Shown here: positions 1-7,578 of the stretch, piece after piece
Layout: every line of letters starts with the position of its first letter
Position numbering within the stretch: position 1 is the first letter of the stretch
From: Streptomyces sindenensis
Lineage (GTDB): Bacteria > Actinomycetota > Actinomycetes > Streptomycetales > Streptomycetaceae
Assembly (NCBI RefSeq): GCF_014649035.1
Contig: NZ_BMSG01000046.1
Coordinates: 1-48,346, forward strand
Direction of reading: 5' to 3'
DNA: 48,346 nt
Program-made: the position numbers and the translations under genes
The notes under the pieces: model-generated
What the model saw: only the letters and a program-made list of their open reading frames with translations
Told to the model about the DNA's origin: nothing
Database searches by the model: none

Positions 1-1
1 T

Positions 2-1507
2 CTGGGTCGTGCGTCGCTGACTTCTGAGCGGTTTGTGGCTGATCCTTTCGGTGGTGCTGGTGGGCGGATGTACCGGACGGGGGACATCGCGCGGTGGCGG
101 GTGGATGGGGAGCTGGAGTTTCTGGGGCGGGCGGATCATCAGGTCAAGCTCCGTGGTCACCGGATCGAGTTGGGTGAGATCGAGACGGTGTTGGGGGAGG
201 TTCCCGAGGTCGGGCAGGCCGCTGTGGTCGTGCGTGAGGATTCGGTCGGTTCGCAGCAGCTCGTCGCGTATGTCGTGGCCGCGCCGGGTGGGCCGGTTCC
301 CCTTGTGGGTGGGCTGCGTGCCCATGTCGGGGGGAGTCTGCCCGAGTACATGGTGCCTGCTGCGTATGTGGTCCTGGACGCGCTGCCGTTGACTCCCAAC
401 GGCAAGCTCGACCGTGCGGCTTTGCCGGCTCCCGAGTTCGGCACCGCGGCGGGACGCGGACCGCGCACACCGCGCGAAGAGGTCCTGTGCGGCCTGTTCG
501 CCGAAGTGCTCGACCTGCCCAAGGTGGGCATCGACGACAACTTCTTCGAACTCGGTGGCAACTCGATTCGGTCGGCCCTGTTGGTCAACCGCGTCCGCAC
601 CACCTTCGCGGCCGACATCCCGCTGCGCGTGCTGTGGGACGCACCGACGGTCGCCCAGCTCGCGGAGCGGTTCTCCGTCGGCGCCTCGGACGGAGACGAC
701 GAACAGTTCGGCGTTCTGCTGCCGCTGCGCACCGGCGGCGAGGGTGCCCCGCTCTTCTGCGTGCACCCTGTCGGCGGCCTGAGCAGCGTCTACGCCGGCC
801 TGTTGCGGTACGTCACCGGCCGCCCGGTCTACGGCCTCCAGTCGCGGGGCCTGGCCACGGCGGAGGAACTCCCGGACACCATGGAGGACATGGCGGCGGA
901 CTACCTGGCCCATATGCGCAGGGTCCAGCCCCAGGGCCCCTACCACCTCCTCGGCTGGTCGATGGGCGCGAACATCGCGCAGGCCATCGCCCTCCTGCTC
1001 GAGCAGGAGGGCGAAGAGGCCGCGGTGCTGATCTCCCTGGACAAGGTCCCGGTCACCGAGGCGCCGGCCGGGGACGAGGCCGCCATCGACGAACAGGACG
1101 TCTACGCCGGTCTGCTGTCGATGGTCGGGGCGGACCCGGCCGAACTCGGCGAAGGCCCGCTGACCGCGGAGCTGACCTGGGAGATCCTCGAACGCGCGGG
1201 CAGCGCGCTGGCCGGCATCGAGCGCGGCCACGTCTCCCGGTTCGCCGAGGTGGCCGCGAACAACCGGCGGATCGAGGTGAGCTGGCGTCCCGCGCCGGTC
1301 CGGACCACGGTCCTCGCGTTCGTCGCCACACCCGACCCGGTCGCCGACCGGCACCTCGTACGGCAGTCCGCCGAGGCCTGGCGCCCGTTCGTGACCGGCC
1401 CGGTCGAGACGTACCAGGTGACCGCCGCTCACGCGGAGATGACCAGGCCCGGGCCGATCGCCGAGATCGGACGGGTGCTCGCCGAGCGCCTTGCCGACTT
1501 CAAGTGA
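2..1507 (+). CDS. Nonribosomal peptide synthetase, C-terminal part (A tail-PCP-thioesterase), 5' end outside window
   Basis: The reading frame is open from base 2, so the gene starts upstream of the window. The first ~140 residues are the C-terminal subdomain of an adenylation domain: YRTGD, then the A8 stretch around RGHRIELGEIE, then the A10 motif NGKLDRAALP. A carrier domain follows with FFELGGNSIRS, whose Ser carries phosphopantetheine. The last ~260 residues are a type I thioesterase with VHPVGG, the nucleophile motif GWSMG, an Asp after strand 6 (SLDKVP) and a late His (AAHAEM). This is the terminal module, which releases the peptide. Codon use changes sharply near base 430 (see findings). 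A strong hairpin follows 18 bases after the stop. The substrate cannot be read because the A-domain specificity pocket lies outside the window. Confidence 0.95.
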   Translation: MGRASLTSERFVADPFGGAGGRMYRTGDIARWRVDGELEFLGRADHQVKLRGHRIELGEIETVLGEVPEVGQAAVVVREDSVGSQQLVAYVVAAPGGPVPLVGGLRAHVGGSLPEYMVPAAYVVLDALPLTPNGKLDRAALPAPEFGTAAGRGPRTPREEVLCGLFAEVLDLPKVGIDDNFFELGGNSIRSALLVNRVRTTFAADIPLRVLWDAPTVAQLAERFSVGASDGDDEQFGVLLPLRTGGEGAPLFCVHPVGGLSSVYAGLLRYVTGRPVYGLQSRGLATAEELPDTMEDMAADYLAHMRRVQPQGPYHLLGWSMGANIAQAIALLLEQEGEEAAVLISLDKVPVTEAPAGDEAAIDEQDVYAGLLSMVGADPAELGEGPLTAELTWEILERAGSALAGIERGHVSRFAEVAANNRRIEVSWRPAPVRTTVLAFVATPDPVADRHLVRQSAEAWRPFVTGPVETYQVTAAHAEMTRPGPIAEIGRVLAERLADFK

Positions 1508-1525
1508 CGTCGGCTCTCGCCCGCT

Positions 1526-1568
1526 GACGGCGGCCCGGCCGGACGCATTGACCGGCCGGGCCGCCGTC
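1526..1568 (+). terminator. Strong hairpin between the NRPS and the P450
   Basis: There is a perfect 17-bp inverted repeat: the left arm at 1526-1542 begins GACGGCGGCC, the loop is 9 bases, and the right arm is at 1552-1568. It starts 18 bases after the NRPS stop. No U-tract follows, as is usual in Streptomyces. It could terminate or attenuate the NRPS message, or stabilise its 3' end. Confidence 0.75.
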
Positions 1569-1647
1569 CGCCCCTGATGTGCCACGACCGTTCATGACCG
1601 CGCCCACGAACACGACCGCCACGCACGACGAGACGAGAAGCCGACGC

Positions 1648-2892
1648 ATGAAGACTCCGACCCGCTTCCTGGCCGAGGACCTCGGCACGGTCAACCTCGC
1701 CGACCCGGCGACGTACCACTCCCACGACCTTGCGGGGTACTGGCGCACGCTGCGCACCGAACGACCGGTCTTCCGGCACTCGGAGTCCCCCCAGGGGCCG
1801 CCCTTCTGGGTGATCTCCCGCTACGCCGACGTCATGAACATCTACCGCGACGGCGATCGCTTCGTCTCGGCCAAGGGCAACCTGCTGACCACGCTCCTCA
1901 ACGGCGGTGACTCGGCCGCCGGCAAGATGCTCGCCGTCACCGACGGCACCCGGCACCGTGAGGTACGCAAGGTGCTGTTGAAGGCGTTCTCACCCAAGAA
2001 ACTCGACCAGGTGGCCGACCGGGTGCGTCGCAACACCCGCGCCCGGGTCGCCTCCGTGGTCGAGCGTGGCTCCTGCGACTTCGCCTCGGACGTCGCCGTG
2101 CACATCCCGATGACCACGATCTGCGATCTGCTGGGTGTTCCCGAAGAGGACCGGGACATGCTGCTCAAGCTCAACAAGTCGGCCCTCAGTTCCGATGACC
2201 CGGATGCGACCGAGGACGACGAGCGCATGGCCCGCAACCAGATCCTCATGTACTTCTCCGAGCTGGCCGAGGAGCGCCGTGAGGACCCGCAGGACGACGT
2301 GATCAGTGCGCTGGCCACCGCGACGATCGACGGAAAGGAACTCACCGAGGACGAGATCGTCTTCAACTGCTACAGCCTGATCATCGGCGGTGACGAGACC
2401 AGCCGACTCTCCATGATCGGCGGAGTGCAGGCGTTCACGGAGTTCCCGGACCAGTGGGAGGCCCTGCGTACCGGAGCGGTGAGCGTCGAGTCGGCCACGG
2501 AGGAGATCCTCCGCTGGGTCACACCCACCATGCACTTCGGCCGGGTCGCCCGCTACGACACCGTCCTGCACGGAGAACTGATCAAGGCCGGTGACCCGGT
2601 GACGCTCTGGCACAGTTCGGCCAACTTCGACGAGGAGACCTTCGGCGATCCGTACAGGTTCGACCTCGCCCGGACGCCGAACAAGCACGTGACATTCGGT
2701 TACGGACCGCACTTCTGCCTCGGCGCCTACCTGGCCAGGGTCGAGATCGCCGCGCTGTTGACGAACCTGGTCGAGATGGTCTCCCGGATCGACCTCTCCG
2801 GCGAGGTCGTCAGGATCCACTCCAACTTCCTGAGCGGGATCAGCGGCCTCCCTGTCATGTTCACCCCCTCGGGGGCATTTCGCGGCGTCTGA
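1648..2892 (+). CDS. Cytochrome P450, likely tailoring hydroxylase of the NRPS cluster
   Basis: This is a complete bacterial class I P450 of 414 residues from ATG 1648. The I-helix motif is IIGGDETSR, where the acid-alcohol pair is E-T. The K-helix EILR follows, and the haem loop FGYGPHFCLG has its ligand at Cys357. The IIGGDETSR helix and the position directly behind an NRPS resemble the P450s that beta-hydroxylate amino acids held on a carrier protein (NovI/P450sky type); that substrate is an inference. The start is uncertain: in-frame GTG 1579 and ATG 1594 also exist. I chose 1648 because family homology begins there and a purine-rich stretch (GAGACGAGAAG) precedes it. It would need a ferredoxin partner encoded elsewhere. 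Confidence 0.9.
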   Translation: MKTPTRFLAEDLGTVNLADPATYHSHDLAGYWRTLRTERPVFRHSESPQGPPFWVISRYADVMNIYRDGDRFVSAKGNLLTTLLNGGDSAAGKMLAVTDGTRHREVRKVLLKAFSPKKLDQVADRVRRNTRARVASVVERGSCDFASDVAVHIPMTTICDLLGVPEEDRDMLLKLNKSALSSDDPDATEDDERMARNQILMYFSELAEERREDPQDDVISALATATIDGKELTEDEIVFNCYSLIIGGDETSRLSMIGGVQAFTEFPDQWEALRTGAVSVESATEEILRWVTPTMHFGRVARYDTVLHGELIKAGDPVTLWHSSANFDEETFGDPYRFDLARTPNKHVTFGYGPHFCLGAYLARVEIAALLTNLVEMVSRIDLSGEVVRIHSNFLSGISGLPVMFTPSGAFRGV

Positions 2893-2934
2893 GCGCGGCT
2901 CCCGGACGTACCGCGTGGCGGGATCCGGCTCTCC

Positions 2935-3415
2935 ATGCGCCCGGTCCCGCGTACGCGGTGGAACGTCTCGGAGATGTGCACGATCACCCGGCACGGCCGG
3001 TTGCCGGTTGTTGTACCCCCCCGGCGCCCCCGGTGCCCGCCCTCTGGCCGGTGGGGCGGCCCGCTGTCCGACGCCGAGGTAGTCGCTGCCTTCGAGCAGA
3101 CCGCTGCCGGCATCCGAGAACGCATTCGCGAGCTGGGTTTCTCCGGAACAGGGGCGTTCTATGTGTGGCACGACGAGCAGGCAGGGCGGCTCCGGTGCTC
3201 GACCGGCTCCGTGCCTGCGGATGAGTCGCCGTTCAACGGCCCCTACGTGGTTTCCGGCCAGCTGGCTCCGGTCGTCGAGAGGTTTCTGGCCGACAGCACG
3301 CCCGGCATCGTCGCCTGGCCGGATCTGGACGACGCGGAGAGTCGCCCGGAGCAGGCCGGGGCAGAGCCTGAGATTCCGTACTTGCGTGTCCGGACCAGCA
3401 GCGTCGGGACCTCAC
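2935..3415 (+). pseudogene. Truncated conserved hypothetical gene, fused in frame to a transposase remnant
   Basis: From about base 3060 the frame reads like a conserved actinomycete protein of unknown function: an N-terminal helix beginning LSDAEVVAAFEQTAAG, then FYVWHDEQ and GIVAWPDLDD. The ~40 residues before it are Arg/Pro-rich and do not look native, so the true start is probably lost. After about base 3390 the same open frame runs into sequence that matches a transposase (next entry), so the C-terminus is gone as well. The 188-residue open frame (2935-3501) is therefore a chimera and not a real gene. Its function is unknown. Confidence 0.55.
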
Positions 3416-3417
3416 TG

Positions 3418-3795
3418 AACGCCTGTGCTGTGAAGCCCCCGGTGGAGTTGGCACTCCTGCCCGAGCGCCGGCGTGGGCACGGAGCCGGTTACGGCGGTTG
3501 AACCACGGTCGGCTCGACCTCGACCGGCTGTGGACGGTACCGGCCGGCCGGTACCGCGTTTCGACGCCCGGCATCTGGTCCTGGCGGTCGACGTGTCGCC
3601 AGGGCTACGCACGGACGCACTGTGCTCGGCGGAGCGCCTGTTCTGCTACGTCTACGGCCGGGCGAAGACCGCATCACAGGTCATTCCGGGCCGACCCCGT
3701 TCCTTCGTGGCCGCGCTGGAGCCGGGCGCCACGTTCTGGACCGCGATCCCGGACGCGGTCCGGCTCGGCCCAGCGGACGACGCGGTAGAAGTGTG
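3418..3795 (+). pseudogene. DDE transposase remnant (N-terminal third), frameshifted
   Basis: The protein can be followed through three frames. The first stretch, VKPPVELALLPERRRGHGA, ends at the TGA at 3499. LNHGRLDLDRL follows in a second frame near 3496-3530. The third stretch, PVPRFDARHLVLAVDVSP through GRAKTASQVIPG and RSFVAALEPGATFWTAI to ADDAVEV, ends at about 3795. This order matches a transposase family common in Streptomyces (recognised from memory, DDE endonuclease type). At least two frameshifts are present, and everything after the first catalytic-domain strands is missing. No terminal inverted repeats were found. It sits between a truncated gene and an integrase remnant, so it has been inactive for some time. 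Confidence 0.7.
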
Positions 3796-3839
3796 GATGC
3801 TGTGGTCTTTCGAGAGCGGACGCATTCGGGGTATGCGTG

Positions 3840-4636
3840 CCGGAACTCCGCTCAGTGTGACATCCGTGGGCATGACGCTTGCTCGGCTGAAGACGTTTTG
3901 TACCGAGCCGTCACCAAAGGGCTTGTCACTACGAACGTGGCAGAGAATTGGCACATCCTACGTAAGGCGCGCAAGGCGGAGCGGAAGACCAGGGAAGTAG
4001 TTCCGCCGTGGGATGTTACGGAAGTTCAGAAGTCCGTTGAGGTAATGCGGGTGGATCGGCTCTCTGCTCCGCTGCTGCTCTCGCTCATGGGCCTGATTCC
4101 GGCAGAAGTCCGTGGAATGCGCTGGGAGCTTATCGACCTGGAGAGCGAAACCTTCTGATCGCCAGCGCCCGCACCATGAGGGAATCTGACCGTGGCGGAG
4201 AAGGTCACCAGGTCAATGGCGAGCGACAGAGCACTCCCGTGACCCCGCCATGGTGGCCACCGCTCTCCGGTGGTTCAAGGCGATTCGGGCGGCTGAGAGG
4301 CCCGCGCTGGGGGCTGACTGCGTCGACTCCAGCCATATGGCCGTGAACGAAACCGAGGCGATCCTCACCGCCGGGCAACTCCGTACACGGACCTATCTGC
4401 TCATGGCGATTGCAATGCCGCGTCGAGTGCGTTTCCATTACGCCCGCGCCTCGTGTTTTACCTAGCTCGCCAACAATGCGGTGCTTGATCATATTCCTGC
4501 TGGGTGGGCCGGACACACCAACATCAAGGCCACCAGGGGCTGGTACGTGAAGCCGGATGTTGAAGACCTGCGGGGGGTCGCTCAGGCTTTGGGTGGCCTC
4601 GTCACGGCGGAGGGCGGGGTGCGTGAGGAATTGTGA
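3840..4636 (+). pseudogene. Tyrosine recombinase/phage integrase remnant
   Basis: Homology runs through several frames. It starts with SVTSVGMTLARLK, then in another frame VLYRAVTKGLVTTNVAENW, KARKAERKTRE and PLLLSLMGLIPAEVRGMRW (first catalytic Arg box) to the TGA at 4156. Pieces equivalent to ASARTM and GEKxTKSMAxxRALP follow. From 4250 the frame ATALRWFKAIRAAERPALG continues to RASCFT. An in-frame TAG at 4463 replaces a tyrosine codon, and beyond it the same frame goes on as LANNAVLDHIPAGWAGHTN and WYVKPDVEDL (Tyr nucleophile box) to the TGA at 4634. The HxxR box is also degraded. It is clearly dead. It marks the former integration of a phage or integrative element beside the NRPS cluster. 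Confidence 0.85.
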
Positions 4637-4656
4637 GATGTGGGAGTGTGTGAGAC

Positions 4657-5946
4657 GTGAGTGAGACCAAGATCGAAACGATGAAGTACCAGGTGGATGG
4701 CCCTGAGGATGCACCTTGGCTGGTGCTCGGTCCTAGCCTCGGTACTACATGGCACATGTGGGACCGCCAGATCCCCGAGCTGTCCCAGCACTGGCGGGTC
4801 TTCCGCTACGACCTGCCCGGCCACGGTGGCGCGCCCGCCCACGCCGCCGACTCCGTCTCCGAACTGGGCGACCGGCTGCTCGCGACCCTGGACGGACTCG
4901 GCGTCCAGCGCTTCGGCTACGCGGGCTGTTCGATCGGCGGGGCGATCGGCGCGGACCTGGCCCTGCGCCACCCGCACCGGGTCGCCTCGCTGGCGCTCGT
5001 CGCCTCCTCGCCCCGGTTCGGCACGGCCGACGAGTTCCGCCGGCGCGGGGTGATCGTCCGCACCAACGGCCTGGAGCCGATGGCCCGCACCGCGCCTGAG
5101 CGCTGGTTCACCCCCGGCTTCGCCGCCGCGCAGCCCGCCATCGTGGAGTGGGCCGTCCAGATGGTCCGCACCACCGATCCCGGCTGCTACATCGCCGCCT
5201 GCGAGGCGCTCGCGGCGTTCGACATCCGCGGTGCCCTGGACCGGATCGGCGTCCCCACCCTCGTGCTCGTCGGGGCTGAGGACCAGGTCACCGGGCCCGC
5301 CGAGGCCCGGACCCTGGTCGCCGGGATACCGGACGCCCGCCTCGCCCTCGTCCCCGGTGCCTCCCACCTCGCGCCCGTGGAGCAGCCCGCCGCCGTCAGC
5401 GACCTGCTGCTGATGCACTTCTCCACCGCCTGGCAGCAGGACACCTCGGCCGCGATCCCCGTGCTGCCCCACGTCACCGCGCCCGCCGCGCCCGCCGCGC
5501 CGTTCGTCCCGGTGGCCGAGATCACCCCGGCCGCCGCAGCGCCCGACGCCGTCGCGCCGACCCCGGACCACCGGTACGAGCAGGGCATGAAGGTCCGCCG
5601 AGAGGTGCTGGGCGACGCACATGTCGACGCGGTGAACGACCTGGCCGACGCCTTCACCGAGGACTTCCAGGAGCTGGTCACCCGCTACGCCTGGGGCGAG
5701 GTCTGGAGCCGCGACGGCCTCGACCGCCGCACCCGCAGCGTCATCACGCTCACCGCGCTCGTCGCCTCCGGTCATCTGGAGGGCCTGGCCGCGCACACCC
5801 GGGCCGCCCTGCGCAACGGTCTGACGCCCGCCGAGATCAAGGAAGTTCTGCTCCAGAGTGCCGTCTACTGCGGCATCCCGGCCGCCGGAGCCGCCTTCGC
5901 CGTGGCGCAGGAGGTGATCCAGGAGGAAACCACCCCGCCCACGTAG
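4657..5946 (+). CDS. pcaL: Fused 3-oxoadipate enol-lactonase / 4-carboxymuconolactone decarboxylase
   Basis: This two-domain protein of 429 residues covers two successive steps of the protocatechuate branch of the beta-ketoadipate pathway. Residues ~1-260 form an alpha/beta hydrolase with the nucleophile elbow GCSIGG (Ser92), an acid in VGAEDQ and a His in GASHLAP. After an Ala/Pro-rich linker, residues ~300-429 form a carboxymuconolactone decarboxylase (LDRRTRSVITLTAL, AHTRAALRNG, CGIPAAGAAF). GTG 4657 has GGGAG ten bases upstream. It lies 20 bases after the dead integrase. No other pca gene is present on either side, so the rest of the pathway must be elsewhere or this is a displaced copy. 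The sequence looks fully intact. Confidence 0.93.
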   Translation: MSETKIETMKYQVDGPEDAPWLVLGPSLGTTWHMWDRQIPELSQHWRVFRYDLPGHGGAPAHAADSVSELGDRLLATLDGLGVQRFGYAGCSIGGAIGADLALRHPHRVASLALVASSPRFGTADEFRRRGVIVRTNGLEPMARTAPERWFTPGFAAAQPAIVEWAVQMVRTTDPGCYIAACEALAAFDIRGALDRIGVPTLVLVGAEDQVTGPAEARTLVAGIPDARLALVPGASHLAPVEQPAAVSDLLLMHFSTAWQQDTSAAIPVLPHVTAPAAPAAPFVPVAEITPAAAAPDAVAPTPDHRYEQGMKVRREVLGDAHVDAVNDLADAFTEDFQELVTRYAWGEVWSRDGLDRRTRSVITLTALVASGHLEGLAAHTRAALRNGLTPAEIKEVLLQSAVYCGIPAAGAAFAVAQEVIQEETTPPT

Positions 5947-5958
5947 CAGGATGGGGCC

Positions 5959-6612
5959 ATGAACGCATCGCCGGGGGCACTCACCCTCACCAAGAAGACC
6001 CACTCCTGCGTCCGGATCGAGAAGGAGGGGCGGACCCTGGTCATCGATCCCGGAGGCTTCTCCGAGGACGACGCGGCGCTCGGCGCGGACGTCATGCTGG
6101 TGACGCACGAGCACCCCGACCACTTCAACGAGGCGCGGCTGCGCGCGGGCCTGGAGGCCAATCCCGCCGCCGAGATCTGGACGCTCCGCAGCGTCGCCGA
6201 GCAGCTCTCGGCCGCCTTCCCGGGCCGGGTGCACACCGTGGGCGACGGGGACGCCTTCTCCGCCGCCGGATTCGACGTCACCGTGCACGGCGAGCTGCAC
6301 GCGGTGATCCACCCGGACATCCCCAGGATCACCAACGTCGGCTTCCTCGTGGACGGTTCGGTCTTCCACCCCGGCGACGCGCTCACCGTCCCCGAGCGCC
6401 CCGTGGACACCCTGCTGCTGCCGGTGATGGCCCCCTGGAGCAAGATCTCCGAGGTCATCGACTACGTACGCGAGGTGAAGCCGCGGCGCGCCATCGACGT
6501 CCACGACGCCCTGCTGACCGATCTGGCCCGCCCGATCTACGACAACCAGATCGGGGCCCTGGGCGGCGCGGACCACGGCCGGCTGGCCCCGGGCGGCACC
6601 ACCGAGCTGTGA
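5959..6612 (+). CDS. MBL-fold metal-dependent hydrolase (UlaG/RNase Z-like)
   Basis: This is a 217-residue metallo-beta-lactamase-fold protein. The metal-binding signature is HEHPDH (HxHxDH) near residue 50. Later metal ligands are suggested by VFHPGDAL and the C-terminal DVHDA. The N-terminus (LTLTKKTHSCVRIEKEGRTLVIDPG) is the typical first beta-hairpin of the UlaG-like branch. The substrate is unknown. It starts 12 bases after pcaL and is probably co-transcribed with it, although no pathway link is evident. It could also be a general phosphodiesterase-like hydrolase. Confidence 0.85.
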   Translation: MNASPGALTLTKKTHSCVRIEKEGRTLVIDPGGFSEDDAALGADVMLVTHEHPDHFNEARLRAGLEANPAAEIWTLRSVAEQLSAAFPGRVHTVGDGDAFSAAGFDVTVHGELHAVIHPDIPRITNVGFLVDGSVFHPGDALTVPERPVDTLLLPVMAPWSKISEVIDYVREVKPRRAIDVHDALLTDLARPIYDNQIGALGGADHGRLAPGGTTEL

Positions 6613-6654
6613 GCCCGGCGGCCGCTGTCAGTGGGAGCGGCTAGGTTGGCTGCC

Positions 6655-7434
6655 ATGCGCATCGCCACCTATAACGTCAATTCGATCACCGCCCGGCTGC
6701 CGAGGCTTCTGGCCTGGCTGGAGAGCAGCGGCACCGATGTGCTGTGCATCCAGGAGACCAAGTGCACGGCGGAGCAGTTCCCCGCCGAAGCCCTGCGCGA
6801 GGCGGGGTACGAATCCGCGGTCAACGCCACGGGCCGGTGGAACGGGGTCGCGCTGCTCTCCCGCGTCGGCCTCGCCGACGTCGTCACCGGGCTGCCCGGC
6901 GGCCCGGAGTACGACGGCGTGCAGGAGCCCCGCGCGATCTCGGCGACCTGCGGCCCGCTGCGCCTCTGGTCGGTGTACGTGCCCAACGGCCGCGAGGTCG
7001 AGCACGAGCACTACGCGTACAAGCTGCGCTGGCTGGAGGCCCTGCGGAAGGCCGTGGCGGCGGACGCCGCCGGGTCGCTGCCCTTCGCGGTCCTGGGCGA
7101 CTTCAACGTGGCCCCGACCGACGAGGACGTCTGGGACCCGGCGCTGTTCGAGGGTGCCACGCATGTGACGCCCGCCGAGCGCGCCGCCCTCGCGGCCCTG
7201 GAGGCGGAGGGCCTGAGCGAGGTCCACCCCCGCCCCCTGAAGTACGACCGCGCCTACACCTTCTGGGACTACCGCGAGCTGCGGTTCCCCAAGAACAAGG
7301 GCATGCGGATTGACCTGACCTTCGGCAACGCGCCGTTCACCGCCGCCGTCAAGGACAGTTACGTCGACCGTGAGGAGCGCAAGGGCAAGGGCGCGTCCGA
7401 CCACGCTCCCGTGGTGGTCGACCTCGACCTCTGA
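6655..7434 (+). CDS. xthA: Exodeoxyribonuclease III
   Basis: This 259-residue enzyme of the exonuclease III/AP endonuclease family acts in base-excision repair. The motifs run in order: MRIATYNVNSI, then CIQETKC (metal-binding Glu), YVPNGREV, LGDFNVAP (catalytic Asp/Asn) and the C-terminal GASDHAPVVVDL (Asp-His pair). ATG 6655 is chosen over the upstream in-frame start at 6631 because the family begins MRIATxN. It is intact and of normal length. The gene ends ~95 bases before the operator of the next gene. Confidence 0.95.
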   Translation: MRIATYNVNSITARLPRLLAWLESSGTDVLCIQETKCTAEQFPAEALREAGYESAVNATGRWNGVALLSRVGLADVVTGLPGGPEYDGVQEPRAISATCGPLRLWSVYVPNGREVEHEHYAYKLRWLEALRKAVAADAAGSLPFAVLGDFNVAPTDEDVWDPALFEGATHVTPAERAALAALEAEGLSEVHPRPLKYDRAYTFWDYRELRFPKNKGMRIDLTFGNAPFTAAVKDSYVDREERKGKGASDHAPVVVDLDL

Positions 7435-7529
7435 GCGGAAGCGGGCAGGGGGCGGGCGGAGACGGGCGGAGACGGGCCGGTAGTGAGCGCAAGGGCCTGT
7501 TCACAGGGAGGCGGGAGGCCGCGCAGCAC

Positions 7530-7578
7530 GTGACAACCTAAGGTTGACACCCTCGGGGTGTCAACCTACGGTTGTCAC
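7530..7578 (+). promoter_or_regulatory. Tandem operator/promoter abutting the start codon of the Clp-N/HTH gene
   Basis: Two 21-bp dyads occur at 7530-7550 (GTGACAACC...GGTTGACAC) and 7558-7578 (GTGTCAACC...GGTTGTCAC). The first and the reverse complement of the second differ at only two positions, so the whole 49-bp block is itself a palindrome centred at 7554. Dyad centres are 28 bp apart. Embedded in it are TTGACA (7544-7549) and TACGGT (7567-7572), exactly 17 bp apart, a near-ideal housekeeping promoter. Transcription would begin at or within a base or two of ATG 7579, giving a leaderless mRNA. Each dyad covers one core promoter element, as expected for a repressor site. Confidence 0.85.

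Noticed and set aside
3473..4158. Two open frames (175 and 178 residues) that look like genes
   Set aside because: Each is a chance join of transposase and integrase relics with out-of-frame sequence. Homology jumps between frames, so neither is a real protein.
4582..6576. 664-residue minus-strand open frame opposite pcaL and the MBL gene
   Set aside because: It mirrors the codon pattern of the real plus-strand genes (Gly/Val/Asp-rich shadow) and has no recognisable domain.
7435..7500. GGGCGGAGAC tandem repeat after xthA
   Set aside because: There are only two copies in a GC-rich intergenic stretch, with no dyad or conserved context. Probably chance.
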